A stretch of DNA of 64,000 nt. Origin: Paragonimus westermani. Lineage: Eukaryota; Platyhelminthes; Trematoda; Plagiorchiida; Troglotrematidae. The position numbers were made by a program, and so were the translations under genes. The DNA lies in contig QNGE01002433.1 of the NCBI GenBank assembly GCA_008508345.1, forward strand, positions 1 through 64,000, in the 5' to 3' direction. The notes below the pieces were generated by a model. It did not search any database. It was given only the letters and a program-made list of their open reading frames with translations, and was not told the DNA's origin. Below, piece by piece: positions 1 through 13,900 of this stretch. How positions within the stretch are numbered: position 1 is the stretch's first letter; every line of letters begins with the position of its first letter.

Positions 1-540
1 ACACAAAGACTCATCATGAACACCATTGGCTCCTACTCTTCGCCATATCAGACAGCCCTCTTTGGACCCGATGCGCAAAGCCGGAAATGCCCCACTGAGA
101 AGGCTTCAGGTCACTGCGTCCCCACCCCGAACCCAAGTCAGAAGCTGGCCACCAAACTTCCAATTTCATCCCAGCCTGTCACTCTTGACCGAAGCATTGT
201 GCGGCAAGCGGTGGGTTGGTATTCGTATGAGATGGTCGAGCCAACGAAGCCGGCAAAACGAGTTCGTCATGGTCAGGAGTCGATATGGTTTGTCCGCTTC
301 GGAAATACGCCGGCGTGCTTCGTCAGTATTAACACGTTGTTCTCACCACACGTCACCACTTCTTCTAGGAAGTCGGTGGTCGAAGACGGACACTCATCGA
401 TGCAGATTGACTGGGTGTCTCAGCCACACAATAAGACCGCTCATACAGTGGCACTGTACACTGCCTTCCATAGAAGAGCTCAAGTCATGTTGGCTCTATA
501 GATGGCGTACGCTGGTAGTCGCCATCCAGGCCCTAGCCAA
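1..540 (+). mobile_element. Gypsy-like LTR retroelement, decayed 3' end (tentative)
   Basis: An open frame from 16 to 501 contains MVEPTKPAKRV, which resembles the VDRLKPA motif near the end of Gypsy polyproteins, followed by a proline/serine-rich stretch and VVEDG. Just after the stop lies a hairpin, GATGGCG then CGCCATC (501-526), that is shared with the remnant at 60.3 kb. The similarity to Gypsy is weak; the relation between the two remnants is better supported. Confidence 0.38.
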
Positions 541-3500
541 TCAAGTTATCGTCTCATCGGACATTCCATCAATGCTGATGCAGTTCCCGAGGAATGTGAA
601 ACTCTAGACTACCTCCAACGGCTCACCACCAAGAGTGAGGGCAGGTGCGGAGTCCTGCCAACCTTACAATGGCAGGCTGCATTTGTAGATGTAAAATGCA
701 CATGAAGCTGACGAACTGAAGCCCGGAATTTGCATAAGATAGTTTCGGCTCCCTGGGAACCTAGACAGAAGAGGGCAATGTCGTATGCAGAACAGTCCCG
801 AAGTCCAGTGCCCAATGACATTTCTACACCGTAAAATTGGTAGTTTGTCAGGGTACACTCTAGGATCTCGTCTACTGCGAAGTTGAAGAGGAAGAGGGAG
901 GTTGGACAACTGTGTCACGCTCCACCTGAGATGCTGGTGATCGGCGACATGCTTTCAAAAGCTCCAACCCGACCCGAGGCCTTTTAGTGAAATGCTTTCA
1001 GGATGTCGATATGCTTCCAGGACACACTCGACAGAGAGTGCTAGACTGCGGTTTTGTCAACTGGAATAAGGCTCTCTTCACGCCTTGAAGGACAACCGTT
1101 GACAGCTTCTGATGTGAATGGCGAAGTGTAGAGGTATGGGGGCCGAGGAGATTTGATCAGTTCTCATATGTCTGAAGCGAAACTTTCCTCGCTTTGCTTG
1201 CTTTTTTCCACTTTGCGCAGTTTGCCTTTTAGGTTTATAAGTTGTTCCGGTTGCAGTTTCTTGCTTCCTGACTGGCTGATGTTTTACTCTCAGTCACGTT
1301 AATCTTTGCGGTTCTCGATCGCATGATGGGCTTAAAAGGATGTGTCGTGATTGGCAGGGCACTGGAAATTGAAGTCGGAGCCCTGCCTAGCGAACTGACG
1401 TAATTCTCATCACCCTCATGGGTTGTCAATGTATGAACGATGTTTCACTGGAGCTTGAATCTTATATTTGCTATACTACCTCTTCTTCTTCGCGACTACC
1501 CAGAGAGGCTTTGCAATTTGTGCTTGTGATTGTTTAGGTTCGGCCACACTCGTCATCATGATAGTCTTTTTTCGGCCCTGAGCCACACCTTTGGGTACTT
1601 TGACTCGGGCTGGCGTCAGTCCTGATGGCAGTCACTAAGTAACATAGTAAGAAATAACTGCAACTGTAGGGCGAGCAAAAAAGACTAAACGTACAAAAGC
1701 AATTGATTTTGACGAAGAGGATTAGTGGTGGAGTTCTCTGTTGTTCACTGTTCGGATCTCCTACTTATGTTGGCCCGTTCCCACTCTACGATTTGTTTCC
1801 ATCCTGCTTACTAACGTAAGACTCCAGTTATCAACTGATAACTTCCTGATAAATCTCGAAAGCCGGTTATTAAGGTAGGAACTGTTGATTGCGCCTCAGT
1901 TTCAGGGTCGCATTCTCTTGACCCGGTCTGCCTGTGGCTGGTTGGTGAATCTGTTGGAAAGCTCGTTTGCAGATGCCATTCTACCTCCAGTTGCTACTAG
2001 ACCCATTTGTTTTCAACCTTTAGGAACTTTCACGTCGTTTGTTTTCTTTATTTTTGGGCCTATACACTTGGTTTAATGGTTTGCCGCGCGTTTTATCTCT
2101 AACAGGGGCTTGGTTTTTCCTAGTCATTGCTAGTTGACCGTCACTATCATCCACATGGCTCGAATTTCCTCACTGGTAACGGTACTAGCCTGATAGTCAG
2201 TCTTGAATTCGATCTCTTGTTACCACGACCCCATCTATCTAGTCTGGGGCTAGCTGATGATATCCTTCCCACATGTGGCCTTGTATACAACATGGTAGCG
2301 AGCACCTATTTGTGCAAATTCTAGAAGGTATTTGTATCGTCCACTACTACAATAACACCGTCGGTGTTGGTGTTGGTATCAAACATGACAGTTCACTTCG
2401 GTGGACAACACGTCCACGCTCGTGAAACTGTTAGTTCCCCAGTTTCCTTCTGTCTTCGGTTGTTTTCACAGTTTTTCTCCATTCAGGGGTTGCTTTGATG
2501 TACGCTAAACTCTTGTGCGTCCGGCTCTGATACTGTTTAAAAATTTAGAATGCCGATCACATGTGTATACATGTATACTTGTGGCTTTTACCGCGACTTT
2601 CTTACGCGCTGTAATAGTGGCCATTGGGGTCCCTGTGTATTCTACTCTGTCGTTTAATGCCCTATGAGATTATCGACCCGGGAGAGATTGTATATGTTGG
2701 GAGTTTTCAAATCGAAAGTCCAGATCTTATGAGAGCTTGTTAAACATGATGAACTTCCATCATGAACCGATGCTTAGTTTGTTGCATGCAATCCTGACTT
2801 AACCGTTCCTCAGGTTTCAGTGCATTTATACGACTTTGCGGCTGCCATCTCTTTTACGCTGTTTTTTGTAGAAGATTTCACGTGTTCAACAGACTGAAGT
2901 AGGTGGGCGTTTAATGATGCAGTGTGAAGACGTTAAAGTATGCTTCGAAACATCGTCTAGACTCAGTATGGATTGATGATACTATCCAAACTAGACCCTC
3001 GATTGATGGGTGAGCCAGAGTCTGTTCATGAGTCATCGAACACTAACATGATGTTTATAGGCTGGCATGAGTGAGATAATCTGAGGACACTGATCTAGTT
3101 ACCGCATCAACTAAGTTTTCTGAATAACACAGTGTTATTAGGGTAACCCTGATCCCACAATCTCCTCTGTGCCACGCTGCTGAAAACGAAACTCAACCTC
3201 TTGATGTTGTGTGATTATCTTTTTATGCTCTTTACTACTCAGTGAAGTGGTCAATAACAAATGGTTTGTATGGAATCACACTGACACCGCAACCGGTGAA
3301 AGTTGAATGATCGTCTGGTCAGCTGACCTTCGCTGCATGTGGCTTTGATATTTTTGTTTCTATGTCCACCCAAGCGTCAGTAACACTGCAGGTGCACCGA
3401 TGATTAAATTTAAAGGACCCATATATAGCGTGTACGTCTTAAGCGTGCATAGCAAATATGGCGTAGTGCTGATGTGCACACGTCCGTCCTCTAACTTGTT

Positions 3501-5448
3501 CACACATACGCGGTGTGCACCATCAGTGGTGTGAATTTCCGGTTGGTTCCTCGTCCGCCATCGTCTCCATATCAGTAAGTCATTATTTGTAGTTGAGTTG
3601 CTTCATAAGGGCTATTTCGATCCCGACGGTTAGATTGTGTTTTAAGTCGGCCTATGTCGCCGAAGATTTCTGTTTGCCTGTGTCCTCAAATCCTATTCTA
3701 AAACACCATTGCTTCCGTTTGATCACGCCTAATTTTTTAATAAATCTTTTGTTGCAAAGAAAAATTTACTTCTACAAAATCACGATGCTTCCAATAGTTA
3801 GAGCTTCCTCGTATGACGTAATTCCGAGTTTTTACAGGCTGATTGTATTCATCAAAACAGAGGTAACGAACACCTACTTTAGTGCTTCGGCGCACTAGCG
3901 TACAAAGTTTACACGAAAGGTCGGTGTAAAACCAATAATTGTATGCTTGGTATTTCTCACAGCAGAAGTATCAAGCTTACTAGGTGAAGTAAGAATACCC
4001 ATTTGGATTTACTTTATGACCTGTCTAGAATTCTACGTTGGGTTTTTGTTTCTGGGTGGCGGATAAGTGCGTTAGAGGTGGATTTTACCGCCAACCAGCT
4101 TGCCTTTCTTCGAGTGTTAACTTTTTGAGAATGCAGATGACTGAACATGCTCGAGGAGTTGCCAGGTGGAGTGGATGAATTGGCGACCAGTAAGAATTAC
4201 TTTGGACGAAGACTAACGGAAACCTTCTTCAATCGGCACACGCTGTAGCGATTATGGAACAGTATGGGTTATCAGTTTCCTTTAGAATGATGACACTATC
4301 CACCGCAAAACGTGAAGTGGATTTTACATTCATAAGACTGCCGGGTTCCATGCCGATGCTTCTGTGATAGCCATACTCGTTTACGCAATTATGGCAGGTC
4401 ATTTGTTGACACCGAGGGATATTTACTATACAACCATGAAAAAAATCCGTAACGTATGGATATAAGTCTTGAGATTCATATTGCTTGGTATCCAGACTCA
4501 AATAAACATCAAAATGTTTACACCTATCAAAAGACGGGTTGCAAGTGAAAGCAAGGTAGCGTCTGCGAAGCGCCTGCGGATTTCGCTGTTTCGTTTTATT
4601 CTTTGTCCTTACTTTATGGGCAGTCCAGTTAAACGATGACAGTATTCATGTTCTCAATGTCTTTTTGAAAGTCCCTCGGGTTACGTGCTCCCACAGTCAG
4701 CGACTTCGTACTTACTGCTGACTTTTTCATTCATTTTGGGAAATCATCGTTTCATCACCTATGCCGATAAACTGAGGTTTTGGAAAAATGGTGCACTGTA
4801 ACGGACGGTGGATTGACACTCATTATACACGGCCCTTCTATCTGTATTTGCACACCTTCAGAATTCGTATAGATGAACTTGTTGGAACTGCACGATAGTA
4901 ATCTCACCCTTAACATCCCATTACTTGCTAATGCCACTCGATTTATGCAGCTGAACACAAACGACGACAACCGGAGTGTTTATTACTCATTCATGCATCA
5001 TGTTTACTTGTAGCTGTTGATAAACCCGTCATCACCTTCGTAGGGTTCTTTGCTTAGCCAATAAAGTGGTGGGTATGCTGACTTCCTTGAAATACGGGTA
5101 TTGAGGCTTTTATTTTTGGTACTGAACCGGAGTTCTGAAAGTGTATGACATTGTACCACTCTACCACCACAGTATGACAACTTTCTACGCTATGGGTGTG
5201 ATGTTTGCTCTAACTTCTTCATATAAGTGGTGTTTGGTAATCAGTGTTTTTTGGTTGGCTCTTGCAAGCCAGAGCGGTTTACAGAAATGGGTCGCTCAGT
5301 GATGTTGTAAATGACATCGGGATATAGGCTGTACAAAAATTACGTGAAATGAGCGATTGCTTTTCAGAAACATGATGCGTTGCTAAAGTTGTGGGTACTT
5401 GATAATGAGTAGTTTTTCATGACCGACTGCAGCTTGTTGTCAAGGTGA
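541..5448. other. No gene recognised
   Basis: About 4.9 kb with only short open frames on both strands, none with a recognisable motif. It is either upstream sequence or an intron of the TMEM131-like gene, whose 5' exons should lie further left. Confidence 0.6.
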
Positions 5449-6705
5449 CAGCAAAGAGCTCAGTCGGAAGTGGGTTACACTGCAAATCTCAGCAATATAG
5501 GCGCGTATGTGGAAAAATAGGCTGAGCACAAAACTATATCACAAACCACAAACCATTTCAAGTGACAGAAGTGTCGGATATCAAATTAACTGGAGATAAA
5601 CTCGACAGGATGCCTAAACAGACGATGAGTTCCAAAAGCTTATCCGGTTTCGATACAATAATCGAGAGTAGTAAATCGTGTAATGTCTTCTGGATCAATA
5701 CTTTATACACTGAACACAAGTACGTATAACTAGATTGTGAAAGAAGCATGAACACAATGGGAAACAGCTAAAGTCGTGACATCCATGAACAACGCACAAA
5801 TAAATTTGTAATGCCAATTCTCCCTTGTCGCATCGTGTTGTACTCTCAGAGAAACTGAAGCATCAGTCCAAGTGGTTTTCGAACATGCAAACACGGAGTG
5901 ATGTGCATGGTTGCTCACAGACGAGAGTAGTTGAGCGCTCAGATTTGATAATTCGGTCGTGCCTAATGTAAGGTCAATGGCCCAGTGGTCAGCACGGTTG
6001 CCTCATGAAATCCGGGCCGTGGCAAGGCACTACTGACGAGCTCAAATGAGAGCGAAATTAGAATCTAATGCTTGTTTTCGAAAGAGACTGGCTGGAAAGT
6101 CTATCTGAATGCGAAAACTGCAATCAAATGTGAGTGATGGTCAACTCTTCGGCAATTTGCAGAATGTGCCTCATTTTGGTGTGGCACAGGACACTGAATG
6201 CGTTGGTGACCTCCTTGTGGCCCGTCCGAGTATGTGCATAGCATTTGAAGAGGACGGATTTCGGTAATTTGAAGCAGTTGTTGCATTCTCATTGGCCACT
6301 TAGGTTTGCAACCCCTTTGAAAGTGTTCACTAACCCTCCACATGAAAAATTGTAAATTACGTGGGATGTGACCTAATCCGAAGTTCGTTTTCTTCAAACA
6401 CTGTGTACAGAATCGGATGGACTACATGGTAGACGTCATTAACGTGTTCATTGATCTATTCCGGAAAACATCACACGATCTACTGTTCTGGATTATTCTA
6501 TCGAAACCGGATGAGCGTTTGGAACTCATCGTCTGTTTAGGCATCCTGTCGAGTTTATCTCCAGTTAATTTGATATCCGACACTTCTGTCACTTGAAATG
6601 GTTTGTGGTTTGTGATATGGTTTTGTGTTCAGCCTATTTTTCCACATACGCGCCTATATATCTGAGATTTGCAGTGTAACCCACCTCCGATTGAGTTCTG
6701 TGCTG
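5449..6705. mobile_element. Inverted-repeat (fold-back or MITE-like) element with arms of about 270 bp
   Basis: The left arm (5449 to about 5720) and right arm (about 6440 to 6705) are reverse complements with scattered mismatches, from CAGCA...GTGGGTTACAC at the outer edge through CTGGAGATAAACTCGACAGG and ATCCGGTTTCGATA to the inner edge. The spacer of about 720 bases has no transposase frame. A SINE copy lies in the spacer. No clear target-site duplication is visible at the edges. Could be a non-autonomous DNA transposon or two insertions of one repeat in opposite directions. Confidence 0.75.
5903..6150 (+). repeat. tRNA-derived SINE, copy i (inside the inverted-repeat element)
   Basis: Shares GCTCAGATTTGATAATTCGG, the CCTAATGTAAGGTCAATGG head and AAGTCTATCTGAATGCGAA tail with the copies at 33.1 and 59.6 kb. 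The polymerase III A-box region TGGCCCAGTGG lies at 5978-5988, but about 17 bases that carry the B box in other copies are missing after CATGAAATCC, so this copy is probably not transcribable. Confidence 0.7.
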
Positions 6706-7702
6706 CTACGAGGGTCTAATTTCAACTCTGCTTCAAGTGCACACTGTGATACCGATCTTGTCTTTATTTCGAACCTTTTATAGAACATGGACAAGGTTGG
6801 ATTCAGCATGTTTTGGCGTTGACATCCAGACTCTCGTTCGCCTGTCCTGTAATTTTCATTCTTTATAAAACCGAACGCCTTCAGCTGCTCTCACCACTTT
6901 CGTTAGTGCTCGCAAATTTCTTTTCGTTCTGCTTTATTTCTCTGTCATGAGTATCTCGTCCTTCACTTCGAAAAGGTAGGACTTAAGACCCATTCGGTTG
7001 TCGCCACATTCCTCCTAGTTTTCAAGTTTATATTGCGTGCCCAACGTTATGCTTCATACAGACGTGCTTTCAATTTTCTTGAGGATACACTATTCTTACG
7101 CTAAAGGCGCATCGAGGACAAGTTTGGTCCAGTCGATTTCTTACCCTACGGTTGTTTATCTGGTTAGTCTCGTCAACTAGTTACCATGACTACTCTTTAA
7201 GGTGTTCAGCGCAGGTGCATTGATGTAGTCTATCTGTTTATATGTCTAGCTCCAGCTGCATTATATTGTTCTTGCGTAAATACTACAAGTCTGACTAGAG
7301 CCTACCGTTGACCTGAGCGATTATATAGCCAATGGTGAATTTCACTTATTCACTTTAAGGCAACTAGTCTTCAATCGCGCGCGCGCTTGTGTGTGGCTGT
7401 ATGATTGTGGGGTATCGATCTACCGTGGTCTTTGGAAACGCCCGATTAACAATTCAGTTGGCAAGTGAGCACAGTTTCCTGAATTTGTATTCGTTCTGTC
7501 ATCGAAGATCGACTAGTTGAGCTCCCGAAAAAATTGTGCACGTGTGTTGGTTTTCGAAATTTTTGACTGGCTTGGATACATCCATCTTTGGTTTTTACTT
7601 ATAGTCTTGCATACTGTGATATTGACTCGTTAATCCTTACAGTCGTGCATAACATAAACGAAAATGCCCCAAAGACATTAATTTAATAAGCAAACAAAAC
7701 AG
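6706..7702. other. No feature recognised
   Basis: Noncoding sequence between the inverted-repeat element and the first assigned exon. The only structure seen is a short alternating CG run near 7376-7386. Confidence 0.5.
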
Positions 7703-7865
7703 TTCGTGTTACAAAGCTTAATGGACAATCGTACGATTCAAGTTCACGCTGTTGGCTGCGATACTGCAGATCCCAAAAGCGTTTGTATCCAGCAGTTTAA
7801 ATGGTCGGACAGTTCTTATCCTGACTGGCGGTACCTTCTAGTTCTCTTCAAGGTTTCAGTATTCC
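7703..7865 (+). CDS. TMEM131: TMEM131-like exon 1 of window (lumenal)
   Basis: Open frame with FVLQSL, IQVHAVGCD and YLLVLFKVSVF, fitting the vertebrate stretch VLNLHLLNSGTKDVPITSV to YTKVASISF. Ending at 7865 leaves one base of a codon (C before GTGACC), which joins the CT at the start of the exon at 11220. The acceptor at 7701-7702 has a poor pyrimidine tract and the donor is weak, so both ends are the least certain of the chain. A donor at 7852 (AAG before GTTTCA) looks alternative but gives the wrong phase. Confidence 0.5.
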
Positions 7866-10800
7866 GTGACCACTTCGCCTCTCTGCCTTACGGACCCTCC
7901 CCACCATCAGGGGTTGCGTTGAGTAATACGCGATGTGGCAGACTCTTCGTTAACACATTGTGAGATTGACTCGGCAGGCGTAGGTATCAAGGTTGAACAT
8001 TTGCATGCTGTCTGCCGCTTAGAAGGCAGCCCGTTTAACACATGCTGATTAGCGGAAGCTAGGATAGTGGATTGTCAGAGGTTTGCTTGCACGAATAGTC
8101 GGGGTGTCTGCTCCACAAAACAACATCGAATGAATTCATGTGCATTGTAAGCGTAACCAGAAGTGGAACCGGTTTGCCCTCCTCAAGTAGTGAAGAGTTG
8201 TGAATGCATTACGTGCTTTCGCTCTTTCCATTGACCCCTCCTCAGCGTTATTTTAGAGTAGTAAGATATCATTACCGTGGTTGTTGGGGCGACCAACAGC
8301 AATAAATGACCTATCTACAACAACTGGGTTAGGTTCAGGGTCGACCCAATCTTGTGACAATGTTTTGCATGTTCAAAGTGTGAAGTTCGCCCTACACAGG
8401 TCAACACTGGCACCGTTTCAAGATAATCAGTTTGTTAATGGTAGAAGAATTAAGTGAAACTGCCATGCGCATACCGTATATCGGTAATCCTGGTGCCCGG
8501 CAGAAACTCAACTCCTAGGTCCTCGGGACCGCCGAGTAATTTTGCGAAAATACCATCTATCATGAAATTGGAGAGACCAGATATTCTTACTGAACATCAT
8601 GCTAGGTAGGAAACGCCCGAGATAGTTAGGCAAATGACCAGTCTACATGGGCATACAACAATTTAGGCAAATTAGTATGCTCCACTAAAACCCAGTCGCA
8701 ATGATTGCAGCCTCGAGCAGCGCGTTGAGTATCAGATCCCGAGCAGCCTTTAGGTTTGAAGATACCTCGTTCGTAAGCTGTGATGAAGGGCGGCGACACT
8801 CCGTTGTATGTCGCATCCTAGTGAGATCGAAAACCTACCTGTTTATTTGGTCTTCTCTATGTTTCAGAGACTGCCACACTGTGAGATGTATGGTTACCTA
8901 GGGTGTGATGATGACAAGGCTAGTACCTCTGTTTTTGTCATATAATGTTTTGGCACCTTTTTAAAGATGAGTGGCTGTTGTTAAGCCTCAACCATGAGGC
9001 ATCTTTTCAGTCTTTCATGGGGAACGAAGATTTGTGGTCATTTCGGACGTTATCTCAGAAGGAGCTGGTAAAGAAAGGTATAGATTAGGAGTTTTACTGC
9101 CTTTCATTAATCTAATCCCCACAGTTACTTTTGGTTTCCATGTGAATGTCATACTTCCGCTGAGTAGACTGGTTTAAGCTAGGTGGGGTACTCTTCAGAG
9201 TTGTCAGCCTGTATGTAGAGTTTGGCATCATAACTTTTAAATTTGTTTGCCTTTTTTCGCATGTAGTCTCGTTATCGTCTTGTCGATTGCCAAGACAACC
9301 ACTAATCAGGCGATATAGGGCACGATCATTTCCTAGTTTGAATACTGTTTCCACTGCTTTAGCCCGCTAAATGGAAGATTCCGCCCAGTTCTGACGCAGA
9401 CACTTCGTGCGTTTTGCCTTTCGTAGTGGTTATTTGGAGTCCTTATTTGTTCATAAACTTTGTCGGATGAGCCGAACTCTCTTTTTGCTGCATCCACAGC
9501 AGTTCTTTGAAACAGACCTCTGCGCAACTAGCACTCACGATTATTGCGCTTTCTTCCAGGTGCTCGTTTGTGTCTCATCATCGTTTTCACATAGACAATG
9601 TAATTCTTGTCATTTCTACTTTCTCTCCTACAGGCGATCCGCTTGAGTTTGGTAACTGTTTCAGTAACATAGTGTTGTCGAGTTGTGTCGTTGAGTTTTC
9701 AGCTAGAGAACATTAAGGTCACGTGTTACCCTTGCCCACCAGTGGATCTGTTCGCGATGAGGATATCAACAGAACAGCGTTGTGTTATTACCATGACCCA
9801 CGCTAGTTAACCCACATGAGTTGGGTTAACTGCTTGAATAACGCGGCAATTCGTCAACGCTTGGTTCGGAAAACTCTCACAATGCACCACCAATTGATCA
9901 ACTAATACAAATGCACGGCATGCGATGGTTGGGTTACATATTTTCCATGCCGGTTTATCGCTGAACACACCGTGCGTTGTTTACCAGAGCCGCTAACAGT
10001 TGAGTAAAACCACAGCGTGGTTTGCTTATCAACGCCGTTTGATGGGTTCATCAACTCCAAGTTGACATGTCTGAACAAACAACCAGCGAACGTAAGATAA
10101 AGAGGAGCGGGCAAAATATGGTCCGTCTTTTATGGATAATTCTTCAAGACTGTCTCATCGTTTATCGATTAGAAACCAACTCCGTTAAGCGTAAACCTAG
10201 GGAGACCATGACGGTTGAGATGTTCGGTTGGTGATCTCCTTAACTTACTGAGATTGTTGGGTGCAAACTGGGATGGGAGTTATGCCTTGTAAACTTTCAC
10301 CCATTGCTGGACGTTTTTCTTCGATGAAGTAAAATTGTGAACAGTTTTGTTTGTCAAGAAATATAGTTGCTTCCTATGATTGTGACTACCCATAATTATT
10401 AGTTCGCACTTCGGTATGGAAATTTTACTTTCGTAATTCTCCTCGTTATTGCTGACGTTGATGTTCAACATCGTAATGACTGGTTATATAAATTGAGCAT
10501 CACACAGTCGGTCTCAGCTGTTGCATCCTCGTAAACTTCAATCGGCCCCTTCCGAAAAGAAGCTCCATTTTCGAGTTTCGATCTTGTTACTGCTCGTCAG
10601 TACTATATATCCTTACCGTGGCCGGGATTAGCCATCCGGCCACGCTTTCATGACGCAGCCGTGTAGACCACTGCACCATTCACCTCACATTAGATACGAC
10701 CAAATCACCATATGTAAACGCTCAGCCACCTTCGTTTGCTCGTTCTTGATAGGAGACACGCTAACTGCTCGGTTAATCGATGACCCCACAATTAAGATTT

Positions 10801-10872
10801 CTCTCTAAGTTTAACTAACGTAACTTACTGAGCGACGTTTTGATTACGGTTGGGTAGTAGGGAATTTTAGTC

Positions 10873-10919
<47 letters not shown>

Positions 10920-13900
10920 GAATATCCCTCACAGTTGATCACAGCTGCTGCATTCTTATAGACTTTTCGGTCAGCCCATTTCGAGCCCATAAGAAAACGC
11001 CTAGTTTAGAAGTTCAAGGGAAGATGGAAGCTTACTTCACAAAATTTCTACCTAAATTGTTCAACTATTTCTTTATGCTTTATTGTTTCTCAGGAATTTT
11101 CCACTGAGCTACTGACTGGTGGTACCCCTTTGTTATGGTTTGCATCTTTTTTCGATCTGCACTACTAACTACTGGTCATATATCTGGTGTCTCTTTGTTG
11201 CTCTTTCCGTTCTTTCTAGCTGTAAACATCTCGTCTAGCTATGCGCTCTCTGGCTTCATCACCGCGTTGACGGACACCAATGCTTTTGTCAAAGTACCCT
11301 ATTATGTAAAACTTGTTCGAGGGTAAGATATATTTTCATCATGTAGTTTATCCTATGACTAGTTTTGTTTCTTGCACAAATGACTTACCTGTGGTTTTAC
11401 CGTTTGATGACCCTTCTTTAAGTAGGTTTATCTTGCAGCTGACTTTTTCGCATTTCTCGCTTTAAAAATTGTGCTGTCACCACTCCACATCCGACATCTT
11501 CGCTTTCTCCGCGTAACCTCTACCAGCTGTTATAAGTGTCACAATTCCTATGAACGTTTTATTGTCGGATCCACGCAGATGTTACCGTTGTGTTAGGCTT
11601 TCTGCCTCATTTGACCGATTATCTGTACGCGTCAAATCAACCACTCATGCTCGACGTTTTTCTTGAAACCACCCTCATGGAACAGACATGACCGGTTTAC
11701 TTGTACTTATATAAGAACCCAATCTATTTAACGAATGGCTGAACACCATTCTTTCGTGTGTGCCCTATACGAATGTCACCGTGCTTTATTTCCTCTAAGT
11801 GTACACACACTTGCTAACTTGGACTACCAGTTGTAACATGTTTAGGTCGATTCAGTAGAATCACTATCTAAATGCTCGTCTTCAGCATATTGCATCCGGC
11901 TCTTCTACAGAATTTCAGAATGACCTCTTTTGTTACCCATATGTTTGTTAATTCCCTCAATCCATCCTCTCATTTCAGGGCCTTTATTACCAGAACAAGC
12001 AATCACACATTCCACAACGAACCCTTTGGATTGCATTACCAGTATTTTTTACTCAACATCGCAGATTTTCCATTGCTGGTGCTTCCACCTCAATTACCGA
12101 AAGCAATCAAAAATAATTTGGTGGTGCGTTTTTTCCAGCCTCAATTCAAACGTTGTCCTTTACGCCTGTTTTGAATGTTGTATGGGTTGTGTATTGTGTA
12201 CGATGCCGAAGGGCCTTGTATCGCACACACTCTGAAAGCCCCCACGTTCCCATTAGACATTTAAATGAGCTGAGCCCCTGATTTTGCGACTGAGGCCTGG
12301 TCTCATCTGGTCAGTGTTGCAATCGATAGATGAGTCTGCATTTTTTTCTCCGGCGCACACAAATCGATATTCTATGATTTGTCGCGGGAAAGTTAATGGA
12401 TGATGAGTGTGGTTTTCACATATGCATGTTGGTGATAGGTAGGCATCGCAGAGTTGCGGATTGCTGTAGTCATGACAACCGACCGTTAACTGTTCTTGTA
12501 AATGGGCTTTGTTACCAACACTGATGTGAGCTGATCTGTTTTTCGTGCATTCCTAATTGAACATCACTGATCTCTTTGAAAGCTCAATCCAGCAACTCAG
12601 TGTGCCACGTCACTGCTTCTCTTTACATGCTGCATTTTTTCACGTGATGCCTGTTGTTGGTTCGTCCATACTGTCTGCATTATACAAACCCTTCGTGTGA
12701 TTCAGTCACTTCGAAATAAGCAGGAACTTGTGCTTTGTTAACGTCAATACCCATATTTGTGTGTGCTTTGTTTGCTTTGCCTAACTGCTATAATCCGTCG
12801 CAGTGTCATATTCATGTGCCTTTTGAGTTGCATGCTGGATGGTCTTTATAATTAAGTCCAAGTTTTCAACTGCTGGACATTTTTCCATGGTGTCAAGGTC
12901 ACATGCTGTTCGAATATTGTCGAGCTGCGCAACCCCATTCGGGAACAGTCGCTGTACTGAGTGCTCGAAATCATGGTGGTCCGTTTTGGTAGTACGGTGT
13001 TACTACCACTAACTCACCGTGAGCTCATTTACACCAGCTATCAATTTATAAATTAATGATTAGTCGAGTGACACTATCTCACTAATGATTAATCGGATAA
13101 CCAATCTTTTAATTGTTTTCGATCTTACCTATCGCTCTGCCTCACTGCAACAGACTTGGATTATTTACGTCTTATATCGTCCCGTCTGCATGGCGCCCGC
13201 GATTGACTGGTGAGAATCCATTCTGCCAACAGAGATGTAACGACTGTTTGCGCTGCAACACATCCCGGAAACCTGGGATTACCATTCTACTCGAGCGTTT
13301 CGCTTAACCACTTTTAATCCAGCACCTTTATACCGCCCTAATTAGCCAGTAATCTTTGTGTTCTCTAATTTACAGGTCCACAATCGGACTTCTGTAGTTG
13401 TCCTCTCCCCAAACGAAGAACGTCTGCTATTGGAAGTTTCGCTACCATACTCTTCAACTGCGCATATTATCAATTCCGTGACGATCATCACAAACGTATC
13501 CGTTCTGCATCTATCCATCGACGCATTCTCCGGATTCGTTCACGTGAGTGCACACTTGGTGATAACAACGGTTTTTGTTGATTGACTTTTCTGGCGCTCT
13601 GCTTGTCCGTCAAGATTTACTTACAGAAGCCACTTCGAGTGTACATGCCACCATAATTGAATGATTTTGAATATCCTAGACTCGATGCTTTTGTGTGGCG
13701 GTTCGTTCAAGCATGTCGTGCTTACTCATGGTTTGACAGAATACACCCTTTTTCCATGTTCATCCCTCTATCATTAGATTTTTACAGCTATAGCTCGACC
13801 TGGAACGCGGGACTCAGTTAACCTGTTACCAGTAACGTCCAACGAAAGGACACCACAGAATCTGTTTTGGTCATCCCATATTGTGAACAGCGCCAGACAG

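Noticed and set aside
9634..9716. Short frame with LEFGNCFSNIV after a good acceptor
   Set aside because: The exons ending 7865 and starting 11220 already join in phase and in homology order, and no in-phase donor is visible before its stop.
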